Assembly: GCF_009905375.1 (NCBI RefSeq)
Contig: NW_027417630.1
Coordinates: 1-64,000, forward strand
Source of the DNA: Apium graveolens
Taxonomy: Eukaryota > Streptophyta > Magnoliopsida > Apiales > Apiaceae
DNA: 64,000 nt
Direction of reading: 5' to 3'
Within the stretch, counting starts at the first letter, position 1, and the number at the start of each line of letters is the position of its first letter. Of this stretch, positions 23,916 through 36,700 are shown in pieces. A program made the position numbers and the translations under genes. The notes below the pieces were generated by a model that ran no database searches, was not told the DNA's origin, and saw nothing but the letters and a program-made list of their open reading frames with translations.

Positions 23916-24760
23916 CTACTTTATTCTATGCTCTTTACAGAACTCTTCCATGATTGAATTCTTGAACTCAGTGCCATTATCACTTCTTATAATTTTAACA
24001 GAATCTTTGACCAACTTATCCAGCTGTCTGACATGATCAGTTAGAGTAGATGCAGTTTCATTCTTCTTGTGCAAGAAATACACCCAAGTGTATCTTGTGA
24101 ACTCATCCATCATAACCATAGCATATTTCTTCTTTGTAATTGACATGACATTGACTGGACCAAATAGATCAACATGCAGTAAGTGATAAGGCTCAAGAAT
24201 TGAGGACTTAGTTTTGCTCTTGAATGAGGATTTTCTTTGTTTTGCCTTTTGACATGAATCACAAAGGCCATCAGGAGCAAATGCTAATTGTGGTAGTCCT
24301 CTCACAAGATCTTTCTTTACTAGCTCATTTATGTTGTTGAAATTTAAATGAGAGAGTCTCTTGTGCCAATTCCAGCTTTCTTCAATTGATGCTCTACTTA
24401 ACAGACAGATTGCAGAGCTATCAGAGTTTGTTGAAAGTCTGGATTTATATATATTACCATGCCTGTAACCTTTCAGAACTACTTTTCCTGTAGAATTACT
24501 TACAACTTCACAATGTTCTTCAAAGAAATCCACATGATAACCTCTGTCACAGATTTGACTCACACTTAGCAGATTATGTTTAAGTCCTGAGACAAGAGCT
24601 ACTGTTCCAATGATGACACTCCCAAGATTGATATTGCCATATCCCAGAGTCTTTCCCATATTGCCATCTCCATAACAATCTCCTGGGCTAGCTTTCTCCA
24701 CAAAGTCTGATAGCAGGGCTTTATTTCCAGTCATATGTCCTGAACATCCACTGTCCAGAA
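23916..24760 (-). pseudogene. Element D: protease end and integrase (zinc-binding and core)
   Basis: The protease active-site triad DSG is read at 24747-24755, followed by MTGNK. Next comes the GAG-pre-integrase zinc domain, with WHKRLSHLN and CDSCQKAKQ supplying the His and Cys ligands. The integrase core follows, with HVDLFGPV (first Asp) and IIRSDNGTEF (second Asp). The frame ends at 23916-23918 with a stop just before the segment that carries the third acidic residue. It is the same reading frame as the downstream RT, so single-base changes rather than frameshifts broke it here. Confidence 0.9.
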
Positions 24761-24908
24761 CTAGGATGTTTTACTGTTGCCCGGCAATCACAAAGACCAC
24801 TATTGATTAGTTTTAAGGACCCATACTTGCTTGGATCCTTTGGCCTTTTTAAGTTTGTTAGCATTTGCAGCGGATTTAGTTCCAGAGTTTATGCTAACAT
24901 GCTGTTTG

Positions 24909-27043
24909 TCAGTTTATATCAGACTTTGCATCAGACTTTACACTAGAAGGAATTACACTAACTTTCTTTAAAGAAGGTTTTATTTGATAATAATCATAGT
25001 ACAAACTATGATATTCCTTACAAGTATAAATGGAATGCCATAAACTACCACAATGAAAACAAGGATTTTGTGGTTTAAACCTAACAAACCGACTCTTAAC
25101 TCCTGATTTAGGAGGTAAAGATTTTTTATCTTTATTTTTCCTGCAAAAAGAAGCAAGATGGTTAGAGTTTCCACAGTTATAACATTTCTTTCTAGGAGCA
25201 TTGGGAACAGGCATATAATTATTGCTTTTATTCACACCTTCCTTTCCATTCCTATTTTTCCTAGCTTCCTTTACCTTGTTCACATTTCTAATCTCTTTCA
25301 GCATATGCTTAAGCTGCTTCTTAGTCATTAAGCCTATGTTTACTTCAGCTGGTTTATCCTATTTTGATTTGTCAGAAGTTGACTTTTCTTTTACTTCTGT
25401 CTTTAAATCTTTCATCTTTTCAGAATCACACATAACAGTTTTTGCTACAAATTTAACAGGATTTACCTTTGGCTTAGCAGTCTGTTTAACACAAATTGGC
25501 TCAATTGGTTCTGATGATCTCTCTTTCCTTTTCTAAATCAGTTTTTAGAGATTCATTCAATTTTAGCATTTCATCTCTAACATACAAAGCCTCATCTCTT
25601 TCTTTCTTAGTTTGATGAAGAAAAACTAACTCCTTTTCTAAATAGTCATTTCTGTTTTTAAGAGCAAGACTTTCAGATGTTAAACTTTCACAAGCTAAAG
25701 TCTGATCTCTAAAACTAATGAACATGGTTTTAAGGTATAATCTCAACTCAGTAATATCATCAGTATGAAAAGCAAAGGTTATTTGAGGTACCTTCAATTC
25801 AGCAATGTCAATACTGCTATCAACATTTGCCATCAAGGCATAGTTCACCTCATCTTCAGAATCTGAAGTATCTGTCCAGCTTTTCTTCTTTGTGACAAGT
25901 GCCTTGCCTTTATCACTTTTTCCTTTCTTGTAGTCAGGAGATTTGTGGCCTCTTTCACCACAATTGTAGCATTTGACATTTGAGTTTTCCCCTATGTCAA
26001 ACTTTCCTCCTTTGCCTTCAGACTTTCTGAACCCTTTCTTATCAGAACTTCCACCTTTCCTGGAAAACTTTTTGCCCTTTCTGAATTTCTTGTAGGCTAT
26101 CTTTGTGATACCCTTCACCATAGGAGCACACAGTTGCATCATCTCTGCATCAACATCAACTTCAGATAAACTTTCAGTTTCTGAATCATCATCATCTGAA
26201 TATGATGACTCTGAATCAGACTTTATGATGCGAGCCTTTCCTTTGCCATTCTTTGAGACAACAACTTTAGGAGACTCCTCATCAGCTTTAAGAGCAACTG
26301 TCCTTGACTTCCTTCCATGCCTCTTGCTCCTTTGATCCATCTCAAGTTCATAAGTCTTGAGCATACCATAAATTTCATCAAGAGTAGTTTCAGTAAGGTC
26401 ATAGTTTTCTCTTATGGTAGTAGACTTCAAATCCCAATTTTTAGGAAGAGCTAAAAGAAATTTTAGATTTGAATCTTCAAGATCATATTCCTTGTTCACT
26501 AGTGACAAATCATTCAAGAGTTTGACAAACCTGTCATATAAATCAGTTAATGACTCATCAGCTTTTGAGTCAAAGTGCTCATACTCTTGAGTGAGTATAG
26601 TCCTCCTGTTCTTTTTGATTGCATCAGTTCCTTGGCATCTTGTCTCGAAAGCATCCCATATCTCCTTTGCAGTCTTGCATCCAATTACCCTGTTTGACAT
26701 GACATTATCAATTGCACTATACAGCAAATGCCTTACCCTTGCATCCTTGGCAATCAATGAGATATCTTCAGGTGTGTATTCACCTCTCTCCTTTGGTATG
26801 GTCTTTGCTGGTTGATCAGCAACTACAACAGAGCTTGGTAGGCTTATATGGTCCTTCATTAATTCTGTCAAGGTACTCTAGATCTGTAGCTTCCAGATTC
26901 ATAGCCATCTTCATTTTCCATATAGGATACTCAGATGCTCTCAGTATGGGAACCCTAATAGTCTCATATCGACTGTGAGTTTGAGTGTTTTGAGTTTCTT
27001 GAGTTTTTGTGGGCTTAGTTGGAGTTTGTGTTTCTTCAGACAT
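24909..27043 (-). pseudogene. Element D: gag (broken)
   Basis: The frame starts at ATG 27043 with a Thr/Gln-rich leader, then the copia gag domain (EYPIWKMKMAMNLEATD), which runs out of frame near 26830 through a one-base indel. The main part continues from about 26871 to 25501: a UBN2-like capsid segment, an acidic Ser-rich stretch, and a zinc knuckle near 25960 in which the last Cys is Tyr (CYNCGERGHKSPDY). A second knuckle, CYNCGNSNHLASFC, with all four ligands lies near 25170 in another frame. Two knuckles and a coiled-coil-like end are typical of SIRE gag. Confidence 0.87.
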
Positions 27044-27086
27044 GATTGATTTTTTGGATCTTTACTGTATGCGTGTTAACAGAAAA

Positions 27087-27098
27087 GCTCTGATACCA
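27087..27098 (-). other. Primer binding site, element D
   Basis: The minus strand reads TGGTATCAGAGC, two bases after the LTR end at 27101; complementary to initiator tRNA-Met. Confidence 0.92.
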
Positions 27099-27100
27099 CT

Positions 27101-27672
27101 TGTTAGGTCATACAACACTATAAAAGGGGGTTGAATATAGTGTTTATACAATCAAATCTATTTTAACACAAGTATATAACAAAGATCAAGTATATTCAAA
27201 TAAACTTTGTTACAATAGAACTGTTGTTCTCTCTCAGTGATGAACAATATCACTAAAAGCTGTTAGGTTACAATGAATAATGTTCTCGTGAATAATAACA
27301 CATATAGTGTAAACCCTAAGCTGTGTTTATATAGTACACAGTTACAAGATATCTTCTAATTGATATGGAATATAATTATGTCTCCTAAAATATATCAATC
27401 ATATATCTTCTACAAGTCTTCTTGTCTTCTAACTCTTCATGCATATCTTCTTTTGTTTTAGTCCAGATCTTCTCCTGTAAATCAGCCGCATTCCTTATCT
27501 GAAGTCTTCCCGCACTTAAGTCCTGATATATATCTTTTGACACCTTAAATTCTAATATTAAGTTCTGACTTGAGTAAGTTCTGATTTCAGTAAGTCCTGA
27601 TAAGTCCTGTTGTTAAGTTCTAAAAATTAAACACAAATCAGATAAAACATGACATCTCAAATATATTTAACA
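27101..27672 (-). mobile_element. Element D 5' LTR
   Basis: 572 bp, TGTTAAATAT ... GACCTAACA on the minus strand, the typical SIRE-type end sequence. GAAAA (27673-27677) would be one target duplication copy. Its U3 side (27500-27640) has at least five imperfect AAGT(T/C)CTGA words. No second LTR is available for dating. Confidence 0.9.
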
Positions 27673-28745
27673 GAAAATACTTCAAATATGGCTTCTTTCC
27701 CTTCACCATCTCAAATGGTGTTTTTCCATGCTTGTTGATCAATGTTGCATTTTGTGTAAAGCAAGCAGTTTGCACAACCTCAGCCCCAAAGTAGGTTGAC
27801 AATCTTGCTTCTTCTAGCATGTTTCTTGCAGCTTCTATCAGAGTTCTATTCTTTCCTTCAACAACTCCATTTTGTTGTGGAGTTCCAGGAGCAGAAAACT
27901 CTTATTTTATCCTCTTGAGTTTACAAAACTTTTCCATAGAGGTATTCTTGAATTCAGTGCCATTATCACTTCTTATGATCTTCACTTTGTATGTTGATCC
28001 TTTTTCTAGCTCCCTCACATGATAAAGAAGAATGGATGGAGATTCATCCTTTGTGTGCAGAAAATACACCCATGTGTATCTTGTATATTCATCAACAATT
28101 ACGGGTGCATACCTCTTCTTGGCACTTGACATAATATTCACTGGACCAAAGAGATCAATATGAAGAAGATGATATGGTTGAAGAATGGAGGATTCAGTTT
28201 TACTCTTGAAAGATGTTTTTCTTTGCTTGGCTTTTTGGCATGAATCACATAAGCCATCAGGAGTAAAAACTACATTGGGCAATCCTCTCACAAGATTTTT
28301 CCTCACAAGTTCATTGATGTTGTTGAAGTTGAGGTGAGAAAGTATTTTATGCCAGTTCCAGCTGTCTTCCACGTAGACAAACTTCTGATTCATCAGTACT
28401 TGTGGAGACCCTGACTTTATATAAACTACCATGTCTTACACAAGTCAATGCAATCTTGTCATTAGACTTACTACCAATTTCACAATGCTCCTCATAGAAA
28501 TTGACATGATAACCTGTATCACAAATTTGACTTACACTGATCAGAGTATGCTTGAGTCCTGCAACTAGAGCTATATTTTCAATGATGACATTTCCAATTT
28601 TTATTTTGCCATATCCCAAGATTTTTCCTAAGTTGCCATCTCCATAAGAAACACTCGGGCTAACCTTCTCCTCAAATTCTGATAGTAGGGATTTATAACC
28701 AGTCATATGTCATGAGCATCCACTGTCCAAGACTAGAGCATTCCT
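27673..28745 (-). pseudogene. Element E: protease end and integrase fragment
   Basis: Minus-strand homologue of D's 23690-24760: the protease Asp-Ser-Gly site near 28725, LNFNNINELV and CDSCQKAKQRK zinc-domain segments, and integrase HIDLFGPV and IIRSDNGTEF. A frameshift lies between about 28347 and 28432, with stops near 28347 and 27902. Element D cuts it at 27673; the rest of E's pol (RT, RNase H) would lie left of D and is not in the window. Confidence 0.88.
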
Positions 28746-28877
28746 CCTGTTATCCTGCAATCAGTAATTTGAATCAGTTAGTGTTTTTAAGGACTCATAC
28801 TTGCTTTGATCCTTTGGCCTCTTTAAGTTTGTTAACATATGCAGCAGAAGACTTTTTATCAGAGTTTATGTTAACAT

Positions 28878-30994
28878 TCATAATGCAGAAACAAATTTTG
28901 CTTTAACTAAAGAGGGTTTCAGTTTATAATAATCATAATATAAACTGTGATACTCTTTACATGTATAAATAAAGTGCCAAACACTACCAAATTGAAAACA
29001 AGAACTCTGTGGTTTATATCTAACTGTTCTACTCCTAAACTCTGATTTAGAAGGAACAACATTTATCTCTTTATTCTTCTTGCAAATATTAGCAAGATGA
29101 TCACCTATCTTGCCATTCCTATTTTTCCTAGACCTTTTTCTCTTGTCTTTCATGTGTAAGTCCTTCAGCTTTTGCTTAAGCTATTTCTGAGTTATTGAAC
29201 CAATATTTACTGACTTTGTGTGAACCTGTTCACTGTTATCAGTAATTAAGTTTGATCTAGGTGCTAAGGTTGTACCTTTCTCATGAATTGACTTGATAGT
29301 ATTAACACTTGGATTAAACTTAATGGTCTTTATTTGAACCTTGTTCAGTTTGACCTTGCTATCAGTTTTTATTGATTTTGTTTTCTCAGTTTCTTTTCCA
29401 CGTTTCTTATCAGGATTAGATCTAGCTGAATATCCTAATCCTGATTCCCAACAGCTTTTTTCTAAAATTTCCTAAGTTGACTTTCCTGAGTTAGTCCAAA
29501 GTTTAATGACTTCTATTTCTTTAGCTAACTCCTTCTCTTGATAAGCATGTTTTTCTAACAATTTTTCTTTAACATAAACATCATTATCTCTTTCTTTTTG
29601 AATTTCTAGCATAAAAAGCAACTCAATTTCTAGGTGATCATTCCGTTTCTTCAACTCAGAGTTTTCAGTCTTGATTCTATTATTCTCTAAGGTTTGATCC
29701 CTATAACTAACATGCAGAGCCTTAATAAATAATCTTAATTCACAGATATCATCAGTATCAAAAGCAAGAATAGTCCGAGGTACCTTTAATTCAACATTGT
29801 TAGCCTCGGCATCAGCATTTTCCATGAGAGCATAATTGATCCCATCATCTGAATCTGATGAATCATCCCAGTTTCTCTTCTTTGAGATCAAAACTTGTTT
29901 CTTCTCAGCTCTGGGTTTTCTGCAGTCAGCTGCAAAGTGTCCAATTCAATCACAGTTGTAACATCTCTCTTTTGACTTGTCAGGTTTTCCAGATCTTGAT
30001 TCCTTCCAATCAGTATATCTTCTGTTGTTCCTCTTATCAGAGTTTGAGGAACTTGAACCTATTTTGGAAAATCTTCTCCCTTTCATGAAGTTCTTGTAGA
30101 CCATCTTCTTGAATCTTTTAACCAGTAGGGCATCCATTTGATCCATGTCTTCATGGTTGTTTTGATCGCTATCAGTATCTGATTCATTATCAGTATTTGA
30201 GTCATCATCAGAATTTGATGATTCAGTATCTGACTTTGCAATCATGGCTTTCCCTTTGGAGTAGCTTTTCCTCCTAACTTTCTCCTTTGGCTTCTCTTCA
30301 ACCTTGAGTGCAACTAGTCTAAATTTAGATCCTTTCCTCTTGCTTCTTCACTCCATCTCTAGTTCATAAATTTTCAGAACTCCATAGATATCATCTAGGG
30401 GTGTATCATTAAGTTCATAGTTATCCCTTATTGATGTGACTTTAAAGTCCCACTTTTCAGGGAGAACAAGTATGAACTTCAAGTTTGAGTCCTCCAAATC
30501 ATATTCTTTGTTGACAAGGGATAAGTCATTCAACAACTTCTGATATCTGTCATAGATCTCAGTTAAGGACTCATTGCCGCTTGAGTTAAAGTGCTCATTT
30601 TCTCGAGTAAGTACTGTCCTCCTATTTTTTTGATAGCGGTTGTACCTTGACACTTTATTTCTAAAGCATCCCATATCTTTTTTGCTGTCTTACATCCAAT
30701 AACTCTATTGGACATAACATTATCAAGACTGTTGTGCAGGATGTGTCTGACCTTAGCATCCTTCGTGATAGATGAGAGATCTTCAGGAGTATATTCCTTC
30801 CTTTCTTTGTCTATCATCTTCTCTAGTTCTCCTACAAGAGAAACAACTACCTTCATTGATTTATAAGGATCGTCATAAATCCTGTTTAGATATTCAGGAT
30901 CCGTGGCTTCCAAACACATGGCCATCCTGACTTTCCAGATTGGATATTCATGTATCTTCAGGATACGCACCTTGATTCCTTTATACTTACTCAT
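28878..30994 (-). pseudogene. Element E: gag (broken)
   Basis: ATG at 30994, copia gag domain (HEYPIWKVRMAMCLEATD), a frameshift near 30600-30660, then one frame down to 28878 interrupted by stops at 30348, 29946 and 29472. The first zinc knuckle reads CYNCD, then a stop, then IGHFAADC, so its ligands survive around the break. The second knuckle region near 28960-29060 has lost its first half. An acidic Ser/Asp stretch (about 30130-30240) matches that of D, which shows common descent. Confidence 0.87.
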
Positions 30995-31112
30995 GTTGAT
31001 GCTTATTTGTGATGTGGCTAGGGGTGGTGGCTTTAGATTCTGTGTTTCTTCTTATTTGTCTCCCATTGTAGATTGATTTTCAGATCTTAAACTGTTTGTA
31101 CGTTAACAGCAA

Positions 31113-31124
31113 GCTCTGATACCA
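31113..31124 (-). other. Primer binding site, element E
   Basis: TGGTATCAGAGC on the minus strand, next to the E LTR; the same tRNA-Met type as D. Confidence 0.9.
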
Positions 31125-31126
31125 AT

Positions 31127-31600
31127 TCTTAGGCCCTTAATCAACTATAGAGGGGGTGAACACAGTTAATATAATCAATTTGACAAAGCTTCAACATAAT
31201 TAACAATTTTTATATTAACAGATAAAAACTGATTACAAACACACTCTCTCAAAAGGATGAACAAATATCCTTGAGAGCTGCTAGGTTATGCTAAATATAT
31301 AACAATGTCGCAATGCTTATAGCATGAACCTAATATGGAATCTTATTCTATTAACAACAAGGAAACCTAATACAATGCTTTTGAGATAAAGTCCTTGACC
31401 GCCTTGAGTTCCTGTTTCCTTTTCCTTATCGAAGATCAACTAATGTGACAAATACTGATTACATCATCCGTTAACATCATCATCCGTCAATATCATCATC
31501 AGTTGATATCATCATCCATTGATATCATCATCATCAGTTGATAGTTTCTGCTTGATATCATCAATTGCTTCTAATAATTTAAACTACCAAACTACAACTG
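31127..31600 (-). mobile_element. Element E 5' LTR (outer end uncertain)
   Basis: Starts next to the primer site with a degenerate end (TTCTTAGGCCC on the plus strand, where D has TGTTAGGTCA). It follows D's LTR in layout: the ATAGAGGGGGTGAA block, CTCTC...GATGAACAA and GCTGCTAGGTTA. The outer limit is not visible: no clear CA/TG end or target duplication, so 31600 is an estimate. Confidence 0.65.
31465..31562 (-). repeat. Short tandem repeats in the E LTR
   Basis: About six imperfect units of 14-19 bp built on ATCATCATC(C/A)GTTGAT. They occupy the position where D's LTR has its CTGA-word repeats. Confidence 0.8.
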
Positions 31601-33711
31601 AGTTTTCGCAAAAAAGGGATAGTTACTTGAATATTTGTACAGTTAATTTTAAAGAATGAATTCCATATATAAAGTTAGGCATAGTACATAAATGGATTAT
31701 TATCTTATTTATTAATCATTTTTAGTTTGAAAATATATTTCATATATTTTTAACATATTTTTAATTATAAAAAGTAATTAAAATGTACTTATATAATTTT
31801 TTTAAAAAATATGGAAAATAGAATCGCTTATATATAAATAATCTATATTGGTATTACATATTTAGATAAGTTCAAATTATAATGAGTCAATGCATTTTAG
31901 AACTTGGTCCATTGTTAAAAAAATACTCGAAATTTGACTACATGACCCGGCCGAAAAACATCGTCAAATTCTACATTTAGTAAATTTAAATTACAAACTC
32001 GGCGAGAATATCTTACCAATAATGTGAATTTTTTTTAATATCATATGTTAATATAAATTAATGTGTTTGAGGTCTTTATAGGATCAAGTTAATTGATTAT
32101 TTATATTAAAATTACTAATTTCACTGGTAAAGTTGTATTATTTTTGAAATTTGTCCCGATTTTAAGAATATTCGAAGTTTAATATGAGATCTCACAAAAT
32201 TTGTTAAAACTATGATGATATATTAAATCGATTTATTTTTCATTTTTCACTTAAAAAAACTAGCTTTTTAAAAAAGAATTCTTTTAGATAAGCAATATTC
32301 ATTGATCAAGATAATATTGTATAGATATTTTGAATTATTATAATATTTTGAATTATTCAAATAAAAGTTATATCTATACTATACGGTAGCGTTTGATTTA
32401 ATGCATTTTATAGTATTTAAGGAAAAAATATATATTGTTCAATAATTTGAAGGAATTAATCAGTTCAACTGATATTTATAAAACTTTATCAAGTTGAAAA
32501 ATATTTAATTATAGGAGAATAGTATACAATGTTATCAAATTATTATATGAAGAAATATTAGAGTCGTAATGAAAGAAACTGAAAAACGGTTTAAATAATG
32601 ATATAATTACAATTTTTCCTTCAAATTCTTGAAAAAAGCATGTATATCAATAATAAGTCTTAAAAATATATAATTTATTTTCTGTTACAACCATGATTGA
32701 TACTCGATTGCGTAAAAAATAGATATGAATTGTTTGTCAGTGAGATAATGTGAATACCATATATAAATTATAGCAATTTATTTATTATAAAATTTTAATT
32801 TTTGAACAATTATAAATGCATGTTATGTAAGTAATATGTTAATAATGATGATTATATAGGTACATAAAGCAGATATTTAACATATAAATAATTGAAACCA
32901 TCATAATTTACTAAGAAATATAACATACAATAATTTACATGCTAAAACACACATATACATATAACTTAATCTTACTTTGTTAACAGTAGTGTAAATAAAA
33001 AACTAACATTTTCCCATACATACGTTGAAATTAAAAAACTAATATTTTTGATTAAAATCAAGTTTAATATTAACAATAATGTAAATTTTACATTATTGTA
33101 TATTATGATTGCAAGTCATTCTGACTTCAGTTATGCATTTTTTTATTTTTTTAAATTGAGTAAGTTAATTGTAAGTTAGTAGTGAACTCAGTAATAATAT
33201 AGACCAATACATATAGTTTATTTAAATAAAATTCAAAATTTTTGGTCAACTCTGTATTCAACATATATGTTAATTTTTAACTTTTAGTTTGTAAACATAC
33301 TAACGGCATTCTAGATTAAGTTTAATCATTTCGTTTTATACGTACACTTACTACCCTGTTTATATTCATTCATTAAATACAAATTATACAACACAAACAA
33401 GAATATATATATATTTTTTCCTTAATGAGCTATATTAGAAACGTTGTGTAATTTGGTAATGTCTTGTATGAAAATAATACACATTGATAAACAATCAATT
33501 TGTATTTGATATGCGTTAGATATTGTACAACATTTACAAATAAGAAAACAACTAAGAGTAACTACAACAACATCCTTGCATTTTCACTACAAATAATATA
33601 AATAAATGAGTCCCTAATTATTATAAAGCCAAAATCAAACAATTTCTCCAACAATTCTCCTTAAACTGACTCTCTATCTATCTTTCATTAAAGTTATTTA
33701 TGTTAAATAAA
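31601..33711. other. AT-rich region without genes
   Basis: About 2.1 kb, strongly AT-rich, with stops in every frame. There is no ORF, tRNA or transposon terminal structure that I can see. It may be old transposon debris or host spacer DNA. Confidence 0.7.
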
Positions 33712-36700
33712 ATATCCTGATTCTAATAAAATATGTGAATTAATGTGTCATTTATGTGTGATTATCTGATAAACCCTAACTGTTACGTGATACGTGTATC
33801 CCATGTCATTTATGTATTTTTAAGGTATTTTTCAGATATTTTATTATGCATTTATAGGTTTTATTTCAAACGTTTTACCACCCAAACGATGATTTTAAAG
33901 CCAGTATTTCAAATAAAATAATGAGCCTTATTTTTCATCAAATGGCTTTTACAATCGCCTTGTTCTGAACATCTAGATAATTTATAAATTTTCTCGTTTT
34001 GCGAAAAATGATTTTTCCGGGCCCCATTGGGTGTCAAAAACCCCACAAAAATCACATTTTTATTTTTATAAAATTATAGGACTTTCATTTATATTATTTC
34101 TTTGCCTTTTTGCATTATTCACAATTTTTGGGAATTTTTGGCATATATATTGCATATATAAAATATATATAAATTAAATTTTAATACTCAAAAATTATAA
34201 AAATTAGGGCCCAATATTTTTATTTAATGTATAATTAGCCCCTTAATTTTAATTAGGAATATTATTTTTACTATTATAAATAGCCTAATTTTTATTTAAT
34301 TAATTATAATTAATCATTAAAATCTGCAAAATTACCAAAAATTCTCTGAAATCGGGTCGGGAAGAACAGGTTCGGGTCGAAGAATCAAGTCGTGATTTCT
34401 CACTGATTACAGCATCAAATCGTGTGATTCAAGTACTCAAATCGAAGTTTTTGATCCGTTCTTTCTGTTTCTTGCATCAATTTCACGTTTTATTGCATCG
34501 TTTTTGATTTTTGATTTCTAGGGTTTATGTTCGAATTAGGGCTTTTTTGATTCTGGGGTTATTTTGATGTTTTGATGATTGATATAGTTTTGTTAGATGA
34601 TTTACAGTCAATTCATGGTGTTTAATTGAACAAACGATGCTTGGATAGTGATTCACGTTTTCTAGGGTTTAGGACGAATTTTCAAAACACAACTCGATGA
34701 TTTCTGTGAATATTTGGTTCCTGTAATGTTAGGGCTTTGATTGTATATGTTCTTAGCTTCATTTTGCACTATATAACGTTTGATTTTATGTACAAATGAA
34801 TGATTTGGGTTTTTGGCCGGAGTTCATGTCGATTTTGATCGGAGAAGATGACCCGAGGGTTATTCTGTGATGTTATTGCCAGAATTAGATTGCCAGAACC
34901 ATTTGGAATTGAAATCCTGTGAAAAATGAACCAAACGGCTCCGTTTTTGGCCTGAAAGTGGCTCACCGGATTCTGCACCGGTGGCCGGATTCTGGGCAAA
35001 ATCCGGCGTGTTCTTCACGACCCGGATTTTGACCCGTTTGACCCGTGAAGAATACCTGGGTTTGATCTAATTTTGTCAGGGATGGTTTTCTGACAACTGT
35101 TTCTGGAAATTATTTTTACTTTTTATTTTTATTAATTTTAAAAATCAGTTTTATTTATTTTGTAAATTGATTAATTAATTATTCAATTAATTAATTTATA
35201 TTATAAATAATTCTGAATTATTTTCTAAAAATCAGATTGAATTATTTTCTTAATTATTTATTATTTATTTATTACTTATTAATTATTTAAAAGTGATTAA
35301 TTATTTTGATAATTAATAAAACAATTTTCAATAAATCATAATAAATTCATTTTAATTTCAAAAAATTATAGAAAAATTATTTTTAATTCTGATTTTCTTA
35401 AATAATGATTTAAAAATTATTTTTGGGTTTTAAAAATTAGTAATAATTATTTATAATGATTAATAAATGGAATTATCAGTATTTAATTAATAATAATTCA
35501 ACCGTTAGTCCGTTTTGCGTGAAACGAAAGCCTGTTAACTCAGAAAAATGAATCCTTTTCATTAAAAATAATATCAAAGCTTAATTTCTTTTAGAAGTTA
35601 GTTGATTTTTTAACTTGTTTGATTATCAGTCAAGTTACGTGCCGAGACGAGTCCGAAAAATTCCGGAAAAATAGGAAAACGAGTCAGATAACGATCAGTT
35701 GAGCGATCAGCGAGTCGATTTTGGTTTTAAAAATTATTTTAACCATAAAGAGGATTATGTGCTTATGTGCTTATGTGTATTACGTGGTTAATCGAGTCTT
35801 ACTTGCTTATATGTAATACATGAGTCAGTCATAAGCGCATGGGTAGATGTTAGGATCGGTTTGAAGTCGATTCAAGATGCAAATAAAGTACGACGTGACT
35901 TAACCAGTCTGTTTTGCCAACAGAAGCTAAGCCAGCCAGGCCAGTTGAGTCGGTAATAGTCCAAGGTGATAGACATAAGTGATTCAATTGCAGTAAGTCG
36001 CGCAGAAGGCAAGTTTTTCCTCTATTCTACTTTCAGAATAGTGATATTGATTTAAATATTTATCACATCTACATTCTCTTGATTATTTTTCTTGATCACT
36101 AATATACAATCCCTATTCCTTTGTTCATATTTCATTTCAATTCTTGATTTCTCCGTTTCTTTGGATTCTTGATTCATATTCTGTTGGTAACACATGGAGA
36201 TTGATATATTCTAGTGTTTGGAATATATCAAAGCATACCGATTGTCCCGGTTGCTAAGCGATGGACTGGATAATGATATTTTGGGATTGAGTGTGTCTTA
36301 ATCCTGAGGACCGGGATGACTGGTGCCTCGACGTGGGCCGTAGTGTCTGGGTACCCGACTGGATCTATATATTAAGATATGGATCTGCATTATATTCTGA
36401 CTGATCAGCAGAATATAGATGCGAACTTGTATCCAGTTTAGTTTATTTGTACTCGCCAGTAATGGCCTTCTTTCTATTCTCGTGAGGTTATATCTTGGCA
36501 GATATACCTGGGAAGGCGGATTCATTTAAAATGCTTTAACACTATTTATATGTTTGTGGACTTGTTGAGCAACTTTTGGCTCACCCCTTTTGTTGTTATT
36601 CACGTTATTGTTTTCAGTTAAGAAGGAATATGAAACCAATCAGGAATCGAGTGGTAAAGAAGCGGGTCAAGCCTCGGGATCCTCTTATACCCAAGGTGTT

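Larger units (their letters stand above)
20622..27672 (-). mobile_element. Element D: SIRE/Maximus-like Ty1/copia retrotransposon (minus strand, 3' end cut off by B)
   Basis: On the minus strand: 5' LTR (27672-27101), tRNA-Met primer site, gag, protease, integrase, RT and RNase H in copia order, then a long 3' non-coding region that ends at 20622 where element B inserted. The 3' LTR must lie left of B, outside the window. It is inserted in the integrase region of element E. Confidence 0.9.

Noticed and set aside
31601..33711. Searching the AT-rich gap for a host gene, tRNA or MITE
   Set aside because: No open frame, tRNA box pattern or terminal inverted repeat found.
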